A stretch of DNA of 64,000 nt from Viola odorata (Eukaryota > Streptophyta > Magnoliopsida > Malpighiales > Violaceae), in the NCBI GenBank assembly GCA_963691705.1, contig OY829537.1:22010078-22074077 (forward strand). The letters run 5' to 3'. Position numbers and translations under genes: made by a program. Under the pieces are notes generated by a model. That model was not told the DNA's origin and searched no databases. It saw nothing but the letters and a program-made list of their open reading frames with translations. Below are positions 33,322-42,550 of this stretch, piece by piece (positions within the stretch are counted from its first letter, which is position 1; each line of letters begins with the position of its first letter).

Positions 33322-34344
33322 TCATGTGTCAACTGGTGGCAAATCCACCTTTTCAGAAATCTTTCCTTCCTGGAAACTTTCGAAGAATGGCTTCAATCTT
33401 TGCCCATTCACTTTGAGTTCGGCACCTGTTTTCTCATTTCTAATATCTACTGCACTATGTGGGTAAATATTAGTAATAACAAAAGGGCCTTCCCATTTTA
33501 TTTTTAGTTTTCCGGGAAATAATTTAAAACGGAAATTATAAAGGAGGACCTTCTCCCCTGTGTGGAGAGGTTTCCCAGCAATTCTCTTGTCATGGTAAGC
33601 TTTCATTCTGATCTTGACAATCAGCTGATTGTCATAGGCTTGGTCTCGCAACTCCTCTAGCTCGTGGAGTTGTAACTTTCTCTCTTGTCCGGCTTGGTCA
33701 TAACTCAAATTGCACTTTCGTATGGCCCAATACGCCTTGTGTTGCAACCCCACTGGCAAGTGGCACGCCTTGCCATAGACTAACTTGTAAGGCGTCATCC
33801 CAATTGGACCTTTGTAGGTCGTTCTGTAGGCCCACAACGCGTCATCTAACCGCTGGCTCCAATCGCGTCTGTCTAGGCCTACTGTCTTGGCCAAGACAGA
33901 TTTCACCTCTCTATTCGAAACTTCCGCTTGGCTGTTCGATTGAGGATGATAGGTTGTGGATACCCTATGTGTGATGTCATATTTCCTGAAAATGGAAGAC
34001 AAAATCTTGTTGCAGAAGTGTGTTCCTCGATCACTAATGATCCCACGAGGAATTCCAAATCTGTTCAAGATGTTAGATTTAATGAAGGAAATAACAGTTC
34101 TAGCATCATCATTCTTGGTGGCTTTCGCCTCTATCCATTTAGATACATAATCTACAGCCAAGAGAATATATCTATTTCCAAAAGAAGTAGGGAAGGGTCC
34201 CATAAAATCTATGCCCCATAAATCAAAAATTTCACAAGAAATAATAAAGTTCATAGGCATTTCATTTCGGGAACTAATATTCCCTACTTTTTGACAAGCA
34301 GGACATGTTTTACAAAACAAGTAACTGTCCTGAAAAATATTAGG
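33322..34344 (-). pseudogene. Element B integrase
   Basis: The frame opens after the stop at 34345-34347 and runs to 33322. The zinc region (His pair in the preceding frame, 'CKTCPACQ' here) is followed by the core. The core has the first catalytic Asp in 'WGIDFMG', the second in 'SDRGTHFCN' and the Glu in '[12 protein letters not shown]', spaced as in active integrases. The tail has '[12 protein letters not shown]' and '[12 protein letters not shown]'. Its only visible defect is the upstream TAG within 'GFY-PNIFQD', where homologues have Trp. The 'VLAKT' at 33884-33897 is a translated copy of the dispersed DNA motif. Confidence 0.85.
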
Positions 34345-36015
34345 CTAATAAAAACCGGCCTCTAAGACCTTTAGAGTTGTTCTTCTAGCTCCAAAATGGC
34401 CTCCACACGCTTGAGAATGACAAAAAGTCAAAATAGATGAAGTCTCATTTTGAGGGACACACCTCCTTAATAATTGATCAGTACCTATTTTCCATAAATA
34501 AGGGTCATCCCAGACATAATACTTACTGTTATGTTTGACCTTTACCCTCTCATAGGTAGTCATATCTCCATAGTGTTTACCTGTTGCAAGGTAGTTCGCA
34601 ATTTCAGCATACCATGGTCGAGGGCTTGGCGGAGGTCTTGGCCTAGACTCCGGGCTAGACAGTGAGATTGAAAAGAGTTTTTCATCAGGAAATTCTGCTC
34701 TTACTGGCTCCAGATCTCCTTCTGCTAGGCAGCGTCTCAGGTGGTCTGCCACAAGGTTTTCCCTGCCGCTCTTGTCCTTAATTTCCAGATTGTGTTCCTG
34801 CAAGAGAAGAATCCATCGGATTAGTATATGCTTGGCCTCATGCTTGACCAAGAGGTATTTTAATGCCGCATGGTCTGAAAATACAATAATTTTAGTCCCC
34901 AATAAGTAAGATCTAAATTTCTCCAAGGCAAAAACTATTGCAAAAGGTTCTTTTTCAGTAGTGGTATAATTTCGTTGGGCATCATCTAGCATTTTTGATG
35001 CATAATAGATCACATGCGGATCTTTCCCTTTCTTTTGCCCAAGAATGGCTCCCACAGCAGCGTCACTTGCGTCACACATCAGCTCGAATGGCAAGCTCCA
35101 GTCCGGTGCTTGGATGATCGGAGCTGAGGTCAGTCGCTCCTTCAACTCATCGAATGACTTTTGGCATGTCTCATTGAAGTCGAACTCTACCTCCTTTTGA
35201 AGCAACTTGCACATCGGTTCAGCTACCTTTGAGAAGTCTTTTATGAACCTGCGATAGAAACCTGCATGTCTAAGAAAGCTTCTAACCTCACGCAAGCATG
35301 AGGGGTAAGGCAAGTTCTTGATAATATCAATTTTCGCTTGATCTACTTCAATGCCCTTCTTTGAAATCACATGGTCAAGGACAATTCCTTGGTCTACCAT
35401 AAAATGGCATTTTTCAAAGTTTAGGACTAGACAAGTATCAACACATCTCTTTAAAATATTTTCTAAATTATGTAGACATTGTTCGAAATTGTTACCGTAA
35501 ACGGTAAAATCATCCATGAACACCTCGATGCTCTTCTCTACATATTCGGAAAATATACTTACCATGCACCTTTGAAAGGTGGCAGGCACATTACACAGCC
35601 CAAATGACATGCGTTTGTAGGCGAACGTTCCAAATGGACAAGTGAACGTCGTCTTTTCTTGGTCTTCGGTTGCAACGGGGATTTGGTGAAACCCCGAGTA
35701 TCCGTCCAAGAAACAGTAGTGAGACTTCCCAGTGAGTCTCTCTACCATTTGGTCGATAAACGGTAATGGGAAATGATCCTTCCGAGTGACTTGATTCAGT
35801 CTTCGGTAGTCAATGCATACCCTCCATCCGTTTTGAATCCTTGTTGTCCTTTGGGCTCCATCTTCTCCTTCGATGACTGTAATCCCCATTTTCTTTGGGA
35901 CTACCTGCACAGGGGACACCCAATTACTATCTGAAATAGGATAAATTACACCCGAATCAAGCAACTTAATTATTTCTTTTTTAACTACTTCCATCATCGG
36001 AGGGTTTAATCTCCT
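34345..36015 (-). pseudogene. Element B reverse transcriptase, RNase H and integrase N-terminus
   Basis: The frame of 550 codons begins just after the TAG at 36016-36018. RT motifs appear in order: 'RVCIDYRRLN', 'FLDGYSGFHQIPVA', 'FAYKRMSFGLCN' and the catalytic 'FMDD'. RNase H follows with the acidic residues in 'MCDASDAAVG', 'TEKEPFA', 'FSDHAALKYL' and 'VADHLRR'. The integrase zinc-domain histidines are in 'FCHSQACGGHFG'. The 'MCDASDAAVGAILG' and 'YYASKMLDDAQRNYT' blocks match Athila-type RNase H. Both ends are defined by single nonsense codons, consistent with one original polyprotein. Confidence 0.88.
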
Positions 36016-37527
36016 CTAGGGTTGCCGAATAGGTTTCTTATCCTCTTCCACATGTATTTTGTGGGTACATATGTTGGCCGATATCCCTTTGATGTTTGCC
36101 ATGGTCCAGCCAATGGCTTCTTTGTACATCTTCAAGACTGCCACCAATTTTTCTTCTTCATCTTCCGTTAATTTGGCTGAAATTATAACGGGTAGGGTGT
36201 TGTCTAGGCCTAGATAGGCGTACTTCAAATGGTCTGGCAGAGCTTTCAGTTCCAACAGTGGTGCCTGCACAATAGAAGGCAGAAATTTAGGAACCGATGG
36301 CTGCCCATATTGACAGCTAACTATTTTCCTTCTTTTGTTGGCAGTTTTGGCCGACGTCTTGGCCAAGCTCGAGGCCAAGATCAAATCCGTATCTTCCTGA
36401 TCGGCCAAACTGTCCACAATTTCTTGGAGTTCCTCCTGATCTCCAGTCTTTTCCTCTAATTCTTCCAGTGTTTGAGTGGAAATTCCCCTGCTTAAAACAT
36501 ACTCAAGGGGGTCGTTAATATAAATGTCAGCAATTTCTTCAGTAATCGGATCTAAAACATCAAGAAAATTAACACAATGTAAATCATTAGGATGTTTTAA
36601 AGCCTCAGTAATGCTGAATTTAATTGTCCTTCCACAAAATTCTAGAATTATGCTTCCCTCATAGCAATCAATTTTTGCTTTAGACGTCCTTAGGAATGGT
36701 CTTCCCAATAAAATATCAGTGGTACAAGAGGGAAGTTGAACATTCATTTCAACTATATAAAAATTCATTGGATAAATAAAATTATTTACCATTACCAAGA
36801 CGTCAGTCACCACTCCTTTTGGTCTGATGATAGTTCGATCGGCTAGCTGAATTACCAAGTCAGTCTCCTTCATTGTCCCTATCTTCAAGGTCTCAAACTC
36901 ACTTAGGGACATCACATTGATGCCAGCCCCTAAGTCACAAAGGGCTTTCTCAATGATTTTGTTCCCTATTTGGCACGGAATTGTGAAGGTCCCTTGATCC
37001 TTGCACTTCTCTGGAAGTTGTTGTACTGCCGAGACATTGTGTGCTAAATTTACCCTCTCTACACCTGCAATCTTCTTTTTATTAGTGCACAGTTCCTTAA
37101 GAAATTTAGCATAAGAGGGGACTTTTGCAATTAAGTCCAACATAGGAATATTCACAGCTATTTTTCCGAAAACTGCCATAAAGTCTCTCTTTTCATCTTC
37201 CCTCTTCTCCTTCGAAGATCTAGGAGGGAATGGTGGAGGAATTTCTATAATTTCTTCCTTCTGGTCAGTCTTGGCCTGAGGCTTGGCCAAGACAGGTTCT
37301 GCTTTTTCTGGTCCTGCGATAACTTCAGTATTGACTTGTGTCTTGGTCAAGACTACTTCTGCTTCAGCTTCCTCTTCCTCATCTTCATCCAGGCCCTCTG
37401 ACTGGATTTTTCGCAACTCCTCGTCTGTTTTTGCTCCTTCCCTCTCTGGTAGCACAGCTCCACTCCTCAAACTAATGGCACTAACATTTTGTTTTGGATT
37501 ATCTACGGTTGTGGAAGGCAATTTCCC
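36016..37527 (-). pseudogene. Element B gag C-terminus and aspartic protease
   Basis: The frame opens after the TAA at 37528-37530. The N-terminal 100 residues are acidic and contain two translated copies of the dispersed motif ('VLTKTQ', 'VLAKPQ'). A linker 'PPPFPPRSSKEKREDEKRDF' leads into 'LDLIAKVPSYAKFLKELC'. The protease domain is centred on 'ALCDLGAGINVMSL', with the flap-side block 'DILLGRPFLRTSKAKIDC'. The active site D-L-G-A is kept, though the next residue is Gly where Ser is usual in this lineage. The frame ends at the TAG 36016-36018 just before the RT. Confidence 0.83.
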
Positions 37528-38779
37528 TTAATTTGCCATCTGATTAATCTGCTTTTGCATTTCAGCCAAAGTAGATTGAGTTGATTGCATCATGTTCTTC
37601 TGCATTTCCATCAAATTTTTGATGGTGTCCTCCATAGATGGCCCAGTAAGTTGCAAAGGCTGAGGTACTGGCGGCAGTTGAGGTACGGCAGCTTGACCAG
37701 GAGGTTGGCCAGGATTAAGGTGTGAAGGACGAGGGATGAAGTTTTGGAAGTTAGGTTGTTGTTGCTGCTGAGGTGCATTCTGGTTTGGGTTCTGGTTTGG
37801 AGGGATTGGATCTCTCCACCTAAAGTTTGGATGTGCCCTCCATGAGTACTGATTACTCCCTTGTGGGAAGTTTTGCATACTTCCTTGGTTTTGACCATAG
37901 ACTGCATTTACTTGTGTTACTTCATTAGGAGGGTGTTGCACCATGTAGCAATTGTTTGTTTGATGATCTTGCTGCTGGCAGATTCCACAAACAGAGGCTA
38001 CCTGCTCTTGGCTAGGATTCCCTGTGGTCATTGCACCTGAAATATTGACAGAAATATTCTTTACCATGTCAGTTAGTTCAGCCAATTTTTGTTCAACATC
38101 TATAGAACAAAGACTAGAAGGGGTAGAATTTCTTTCAGAAGAAGTATTATTTTGGCAGTTGTCTGCCATGGTCTGAAGCAGAAGCTTGGCTCTCGTCACA
38201 GTCAAGTCTTGCAATGCTCCACCCGCTGCTGAATCAACCTTTTCTTTTGTAGGTAGGAGCATTCCATCATAGGACAAACTTCATGTGTAGGACGGCAACT
38301 CCATGTGTAGGACAAACTTCTTGCAATTCCTTGAACCGTTGGTGATATTCGCTCATTCCCTCATTGTTCCTTTGCTGGATGGCAGCCATATTTTTTCTAG
38401 CCGACCCTGCTTTTGTTGCATTCCAGTATTTATTGAGGAATAGGGTGGACATCTCGGCCCAGGTGTTGACCGTGTTGTGAGGTAGGCTGTAGAACCAATT
38501 CTGCGCAGCCCCCTCAAGAGAACAAGGGAAGGCTTTTAGCTTCGCTCTCTCCATGCTCACACCTGCTGGCTTCATCATATCACACTGGACATGTAAATTC
38601 CTCAAGTGTTTGAATGGGTTTTCATTTGTATGACCGTAAAACCTAGGAAGGTTGGCCACCATGTTGGTCTTGATCGACCAATCATTTGCCACTGGCGGCA
38701 AAGCGATGCGGGAAAAGGTTTCCTGCTCTGCTGATTTGTTCAGCTCCCTCATCGTGGGTTCTTGCTGATTTTCTGCCAT
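37528..38779 (-). pseudogene. Element B gag (capsid region and zinc knuckle)
   Basis: The ATG at 38779 starts 'MAENQQEPTMRELNKS'. The capsid-like part has 'LPRFYGHTNENPFKHLRNLH' and 'NWFYSLPHNTVNTWAEM'. A canonical CCHC zinc knuckle, C-x2-C-x4-H-x4-C, is at 'CGICQQQDHQTNNC' (near 37960-38005), followed by an Asn/Gln/Pro-rich tail. Near 38271-38320 the frame is broken by a small expansion of an 18-20-bp unit (AGGACAAACTTCATGTGT-like). The downstream frame ends at the TAA 37528-37530. Confidence 0.85.
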
Positions 38780-39034
38780 GTCTAGACCAAAGAGTTCGTC
38801 TTGGTCTGAATCTAGGCCAAGATCGTGGTCAAGACTGCGATCTGTTTCGGAACTAGAAGGCTTCTGATTCTCTTTCCTCTTGGGCTACTCTTAGTCGAGC
38901 TTGCCTCCTAAGTTGTGCTTCGGTCCGGGTGAGATTGGGATTGCAAGGTAACAAATCTTGTTCTCTACTTGAGGACCTGGTCATCAACTGTCATAAAATT
39001 AAAATAAAACAAAAACTACAAATACCGTTAGAGG
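38780..39034 (-). other. Element B leader between PBS and gag
   Basis: This is a non-coding leader with several copies of the dispersed motif, for example CTAGGCCAAGAT and TGGTCAAGAC between 38781 and 38845. Confidence 0.5.
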
Positions 39035-39052
39035 TCCCCGGCAACGGCGCCA
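39035..39052 (-). other. Primer-binding site of element B (Asp-tRNA type)
   Basis: On the minus strand the LTR is followed, after AAATT, by TGGCGCCGTTGCCGGGGA. This is the site known for Athila elements and matches the 3' end of tRNA-Asp. Confidence 0.88.
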
Positions 39053-39057
39053 AAATT

Positions 39058-40594
39058 TGATCGCGCGTCGAACACGTCAAATATAAAAGTAAAATAGGTA
39101 TGAAATTTAGAGGTAGAAATACAACTTAGCACTGTCTACAAGAGTTTGTAGATTATGGTAAGAGGATCGTCCACAGAGACCTCTAGGAAATGTAGTTCTT
39201 GGGTTGACTTCCTCGTCACTGAGTTTTGGTTTGGTAGAATCTGAAACTGAAGACAAAACAGAAAGAAGTAAAAACAGTTTAAAATAGTATTGGCCAAAGT
39301 CTTTGCCAAGACAGGGGTCGAGATTGAAGTAAATCCGATAAAAGGGGATTCCAGGTAAGGGCGATGTGAGAGCTTTGTTCTTATGCTTCGATCATGGATT
39401 CAAATGTATTCATCTCTTTGTTTATAGTACTGCTATAGAGTGGAGGTGCTCCTGTTCACTCCTGTCTTCCCTCCTCTTCAAATTACCTGGCGGGTGCTCC
39501 ATTTCCTGATAATCCTAGCCAAGGGACACCTTGCTGGTTAAAGGGTTTATCCGTTTGACTGCTGTCTTGAATGGTTGTTCGCTTCCTCAATGGTATAGGG
39601 GAAGACAGTACCTAGGCCAAGGTATCTCCCTATGGAGATCCTAGGTTGTCAATTTGGTCTTGACCTAGATTGCTTATTTCTTCTAGTCTAGCTCGAGACT
39701 AGTTGCCTACATTGTCTAGCCGACGGGTGCTCCCTTTCCGTCTAGACCGGCTACAACTCTTCTCTACTAGAGTGCAAGGATGATCAAACCTTGTCTCTAG
39801 TGAGTAAGCGATGAATTAAGCTTAAGAAATAAATAAATACAAGTAAAGAGATTATAAAGCACGGTTTAATCTCACGAATGCATAAGAATTCAGCTCATCA
39901 GCCCTTACCAAGAATATGTGTTTAGTTAATCATACTCATAATTAAAAAGACAATATATATTTTTGCATAAATAATAAATCCGAGATTTAAATAAAATCCG
40001 GAGCGAAGTTCAACAATGTCAAAGAAGAAGAAAAGAGAAGAAGAAGGTCGGAATCCGATGCGGACAGAGGAGGAACAATGTTTGGCTAAATAGCCCTAAA
40101 ACTCCTCTGTCCTACTTCAACTAACTTCCTAGAAAATCTCTAAAAAGATTGTAACAATAAATTGTTTGAAATTGGAAATAAAATCGCAAATACAAAAGAG
40201 GGAGATCCCTTAGGATTCTTCAAAAGATAGGCTTCAGATCCCTCTGGATTTACGAATAGAAGCGGCCTGTCAGCAGCCAAGGCCCACGCGAAGTGAAGCC
40301 CAAAAGGGGTGCCAATGCAACTTCTCAATTGTCTTGTATCGCGAAAAGAGTCTTGGCCGAAGTCTAGGCCAAGACGATCTGACTAGTGCGCTGCTTGAGA
40401 TGCGAATGTGTCTTGGCCGAAGTCTAGGCCAAGACTAGGAAAATCAGCTTCAGCTATCCAAATCAGAAACTTCAATATTCTGCCAACAGACCAGAACTGC
40501 AAAGAATAGGGGAAATCAAGGATAATTCAGTAGGTTTTCTGTCCAAATAAACTAGTAAATGGACAATAAAATATGATGAAATGCAATGCAATCA
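39058..40594 (-). repeat. Element B 5' LTR
   Basis: This is the 1537-bp copy of 27848-29386. It is followed by GAATG, the same five bases that precede the other LTR. Confidence 0.94.
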
Positions 40595-40599
40595 GAATG

Positions 40600-40860
40600 T
40601 CTCGGGGTAGACAACTGCTGGGTTGTCGAGGGAAGGATGAAGACGGGATGGATCTTGGTGAAGACTTGTTGGGATCGGTCTGACTAGAGATTTGGCTGTC
40701 GAAGGTAGAACGAGGAATTACTCTGCTAGAGGTTGCACCCCTGGCCTGTCTCCGAAATTCTCTCTGTCTTCATAAGTTCGTGGTCAATGGGCAGAAGGTC
40801 AGGTGCAGATCTCCTGGTCATACAAGTAAAAGAAAGAAATCAGTGTGAGTTTAAACACGT
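40600..40860 (-). other. Element A leader between PBS and the element B insertion
   Basis: This is the non-coding 5' leader of element A. It continues at 27840-27842, just before the gag ATG, once element B is discounted. Confidence 0.55.
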
Positions 40861-40878
40861 TCCCCGACAACGGCGCCA
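40861..40878 (-). other. Primer-binding site of element A (Asp-tRNA type)
   Basis: The minus strand reads TGGCGCCGTTGTCGGGGA. It differs from the element B site at one base and is five bases from the LTR. Confidence 0.85.
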
Positions 40879-40883
40879 AAATT

Positions 40884-42550
40884 TGATGCGCCGTCAAAAC
40901 GCGATCAAATATAATTTTTATATATCCTTATAGGCTAGATGCATAAATTAATGTAAATAGCGACAAGTCAGGGTCGAACCACAGGGAAATGAAGAAACTA
41001 GATTTGCTTGCCCTAGATGTATGACGAGGATGGGAATGCACTAGATAGAAAGGTAAAACTGGGGGGGGGGGGGGGGGGAGTTTGGGTTAGTTAGACTCAA
41101 TATCTACGATGACAGTTGATATTGAGACAGAAAATGGAAATACAAATATAAATAATAAAAGATAAACAGAGTAATTAAATAAAAAGGGAACGAAAATAAA
41201 GCAGGAGAATAATAATAAAAATGGTAAAGACTAACAGGTTGTCGTACCCCCTTGGGTAGCAACATAGGTGCAATAAAGGTAATAACAAAGTAAGTAAAGA
41301 CGATAGATCAAGTAAAGGGGTAAATCTTGGCAAGGGGTAGACGAGGGATTGCGTCGAGGTCTAGTCGGCCATTGGTGCAAGGATAGATTGTTTTCATGCC
41401 ATAAACGTGCTATAGGAATCCTGTTTTCACGTGGACCCTCTGCTTCTCTTCTCAAGAGAAGCCACTCCCAAGGTACGCTTATGGGAGTGGCCGTGACACT
41501 ACGCCCAAGGTACGCTTATGGGTCATACACGTAGGCTTGTGCAGTAGAGAGAAGACATGTCTAGGGCTAGACACTGAGAAGTCTGCCCTAACTAGTCTCT
41601 TGCCCTAGCCAGATTGGACCAAACGACATGGTGACTCTAGACTAGGTGCCTACTCTATTCCATGGCCTCACGTTAGTTATTACCATGGAAATGACAATAT
41701 TTATGAGAAGCGTGCTAGTAGATGATCAAACTACTAACAAACCTCGCATGAAATGACAATGAAATGGCAAGAAAGCGGATACAATAATAAAAACGTTTTA
41801 AGAACAATTTGACCTCCCAACTATCCTCTTGCAATCCTTAAAACACCCCTGCCAAGACTAAAAGACTTAGCCACTCATATTGAAAATCATACACAAAACG
41901 GACAGAGAAAGCAACATAAACGAAGAAGAGACGAAGATGAAAACGAAAATTGGATTAAAAATCAGCCGGAGCTTGGGCCTCCGGTTTCTGGAAAAATAAA
42001 CAAAGAATAGATCCCAATATTGAGAGAGGCAGCTACAATGATTGAGAAATCTGGAAATATTCTAAAGAAAAGCAGCCCCCCTTAACCCTAAGAGTTAAGG
42101 GCAAATATATACTCAAACAACCCCACTAGGGGATAAAATGGGCCAGTTGGCTGGGAAGGAAGGAAGGAGGGACGTCCTCGAGGAGAATATTCTCTGCTAA
42201 GCTGGAGGGGCCTTGCATGGAATCCCGCTCGAATCTCTTTGGCATCTTTGGTTGAACATCATCCAAGAAGAAACATGCACGTGCATCGTCTAGGCCTGGA
42301 CGTAAGATATCTTCAGTAGCTCATCCAGGTCTCGATAGCATAAAGGTGGATAGGCCTCGATGACAAAAATGGTGTCTAGGGCGGCGATGTGAGATCTGGA
42401 GAAATGCATCCAAATGGCGCGCTTTTCAGCAAGTTTCTCCCTTTAGTCCAAATATGCAAAATAGTTGGAAAACAAGACAAATTAGCAGTATCAAGAGTGA
42501 AATTGGACTTGAAAGGGAGGGGGAAATATGCATAAAAAGACACAATATCA
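40884..42550 (-). repeat. Element A 5' LTR, full length
   Basis: It runs 1667 bp from TGATGC to ATATCA on the plus strand. It contains an 18-base G run (41061-41078), a direct repeat CCCAAGGTACGCTTATGGG (41467-41485 and 41504-41522), and a hairpin with 9-bp arms GCCACTCCC/GGGAGTGGC (41461-41491). Its last 764 bp align with 1127-1896. Confidence 0.88.

Larger units (their letters stand above)
27848..40594 (-). mobile_element. Element B: Athila-type Ty3/gypsy retrotransposon (12.7 kb)
   Basis: The element lies on the minus strand, with LTRs 39058-40594 (5') and 27848-29386 (3') and the target duplication GAATG on both sides (27843-27847 and 40595-40599). The Asp-tRNA-type PBS is at 39035-39052 and the polypurine tract at 29387-29403. 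It landed in the leader of element A, eight bases before that element's gag ATG. The coding regions are nearly intact. They are broken by four single stop codons (37528, 36016, 34345, 31658) and a small repeat expansion in gag. The LTRs differ at roughly two dozen sites by eye (about 98% identity). Confidence 0.94.
1127..42550 (-). mobile_element. Element A: Athila-type Ty3/gypsy retrotransposon, oldest layer, heavily nested
   Basis: This element lies on the minus strand. Going 5' to 3' it has: 5' LTR 40884-42550; PBS 40861-40878 (Asp-tRNA type, as in Athila); leader 40600-40860; gag from ATG 27839; gag-pol continuing at 10452-5752; a post-pol ORF 5333-3549; a G-rich polypurine tract 1897-1914; and a 3' LTR whose visible part is 1127-1896. 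Without the insertions it would be about 12.7 kb, close to element B. It is interrupted by element D, by the hAT-like element with element C inside, and by element B. Coding frames carry many stops and frameshifts. The visible LTR pair differs at many sites, including small indels, so it is older than B and C. Its own target duplication cannot be seen. Confidence 0.88.
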
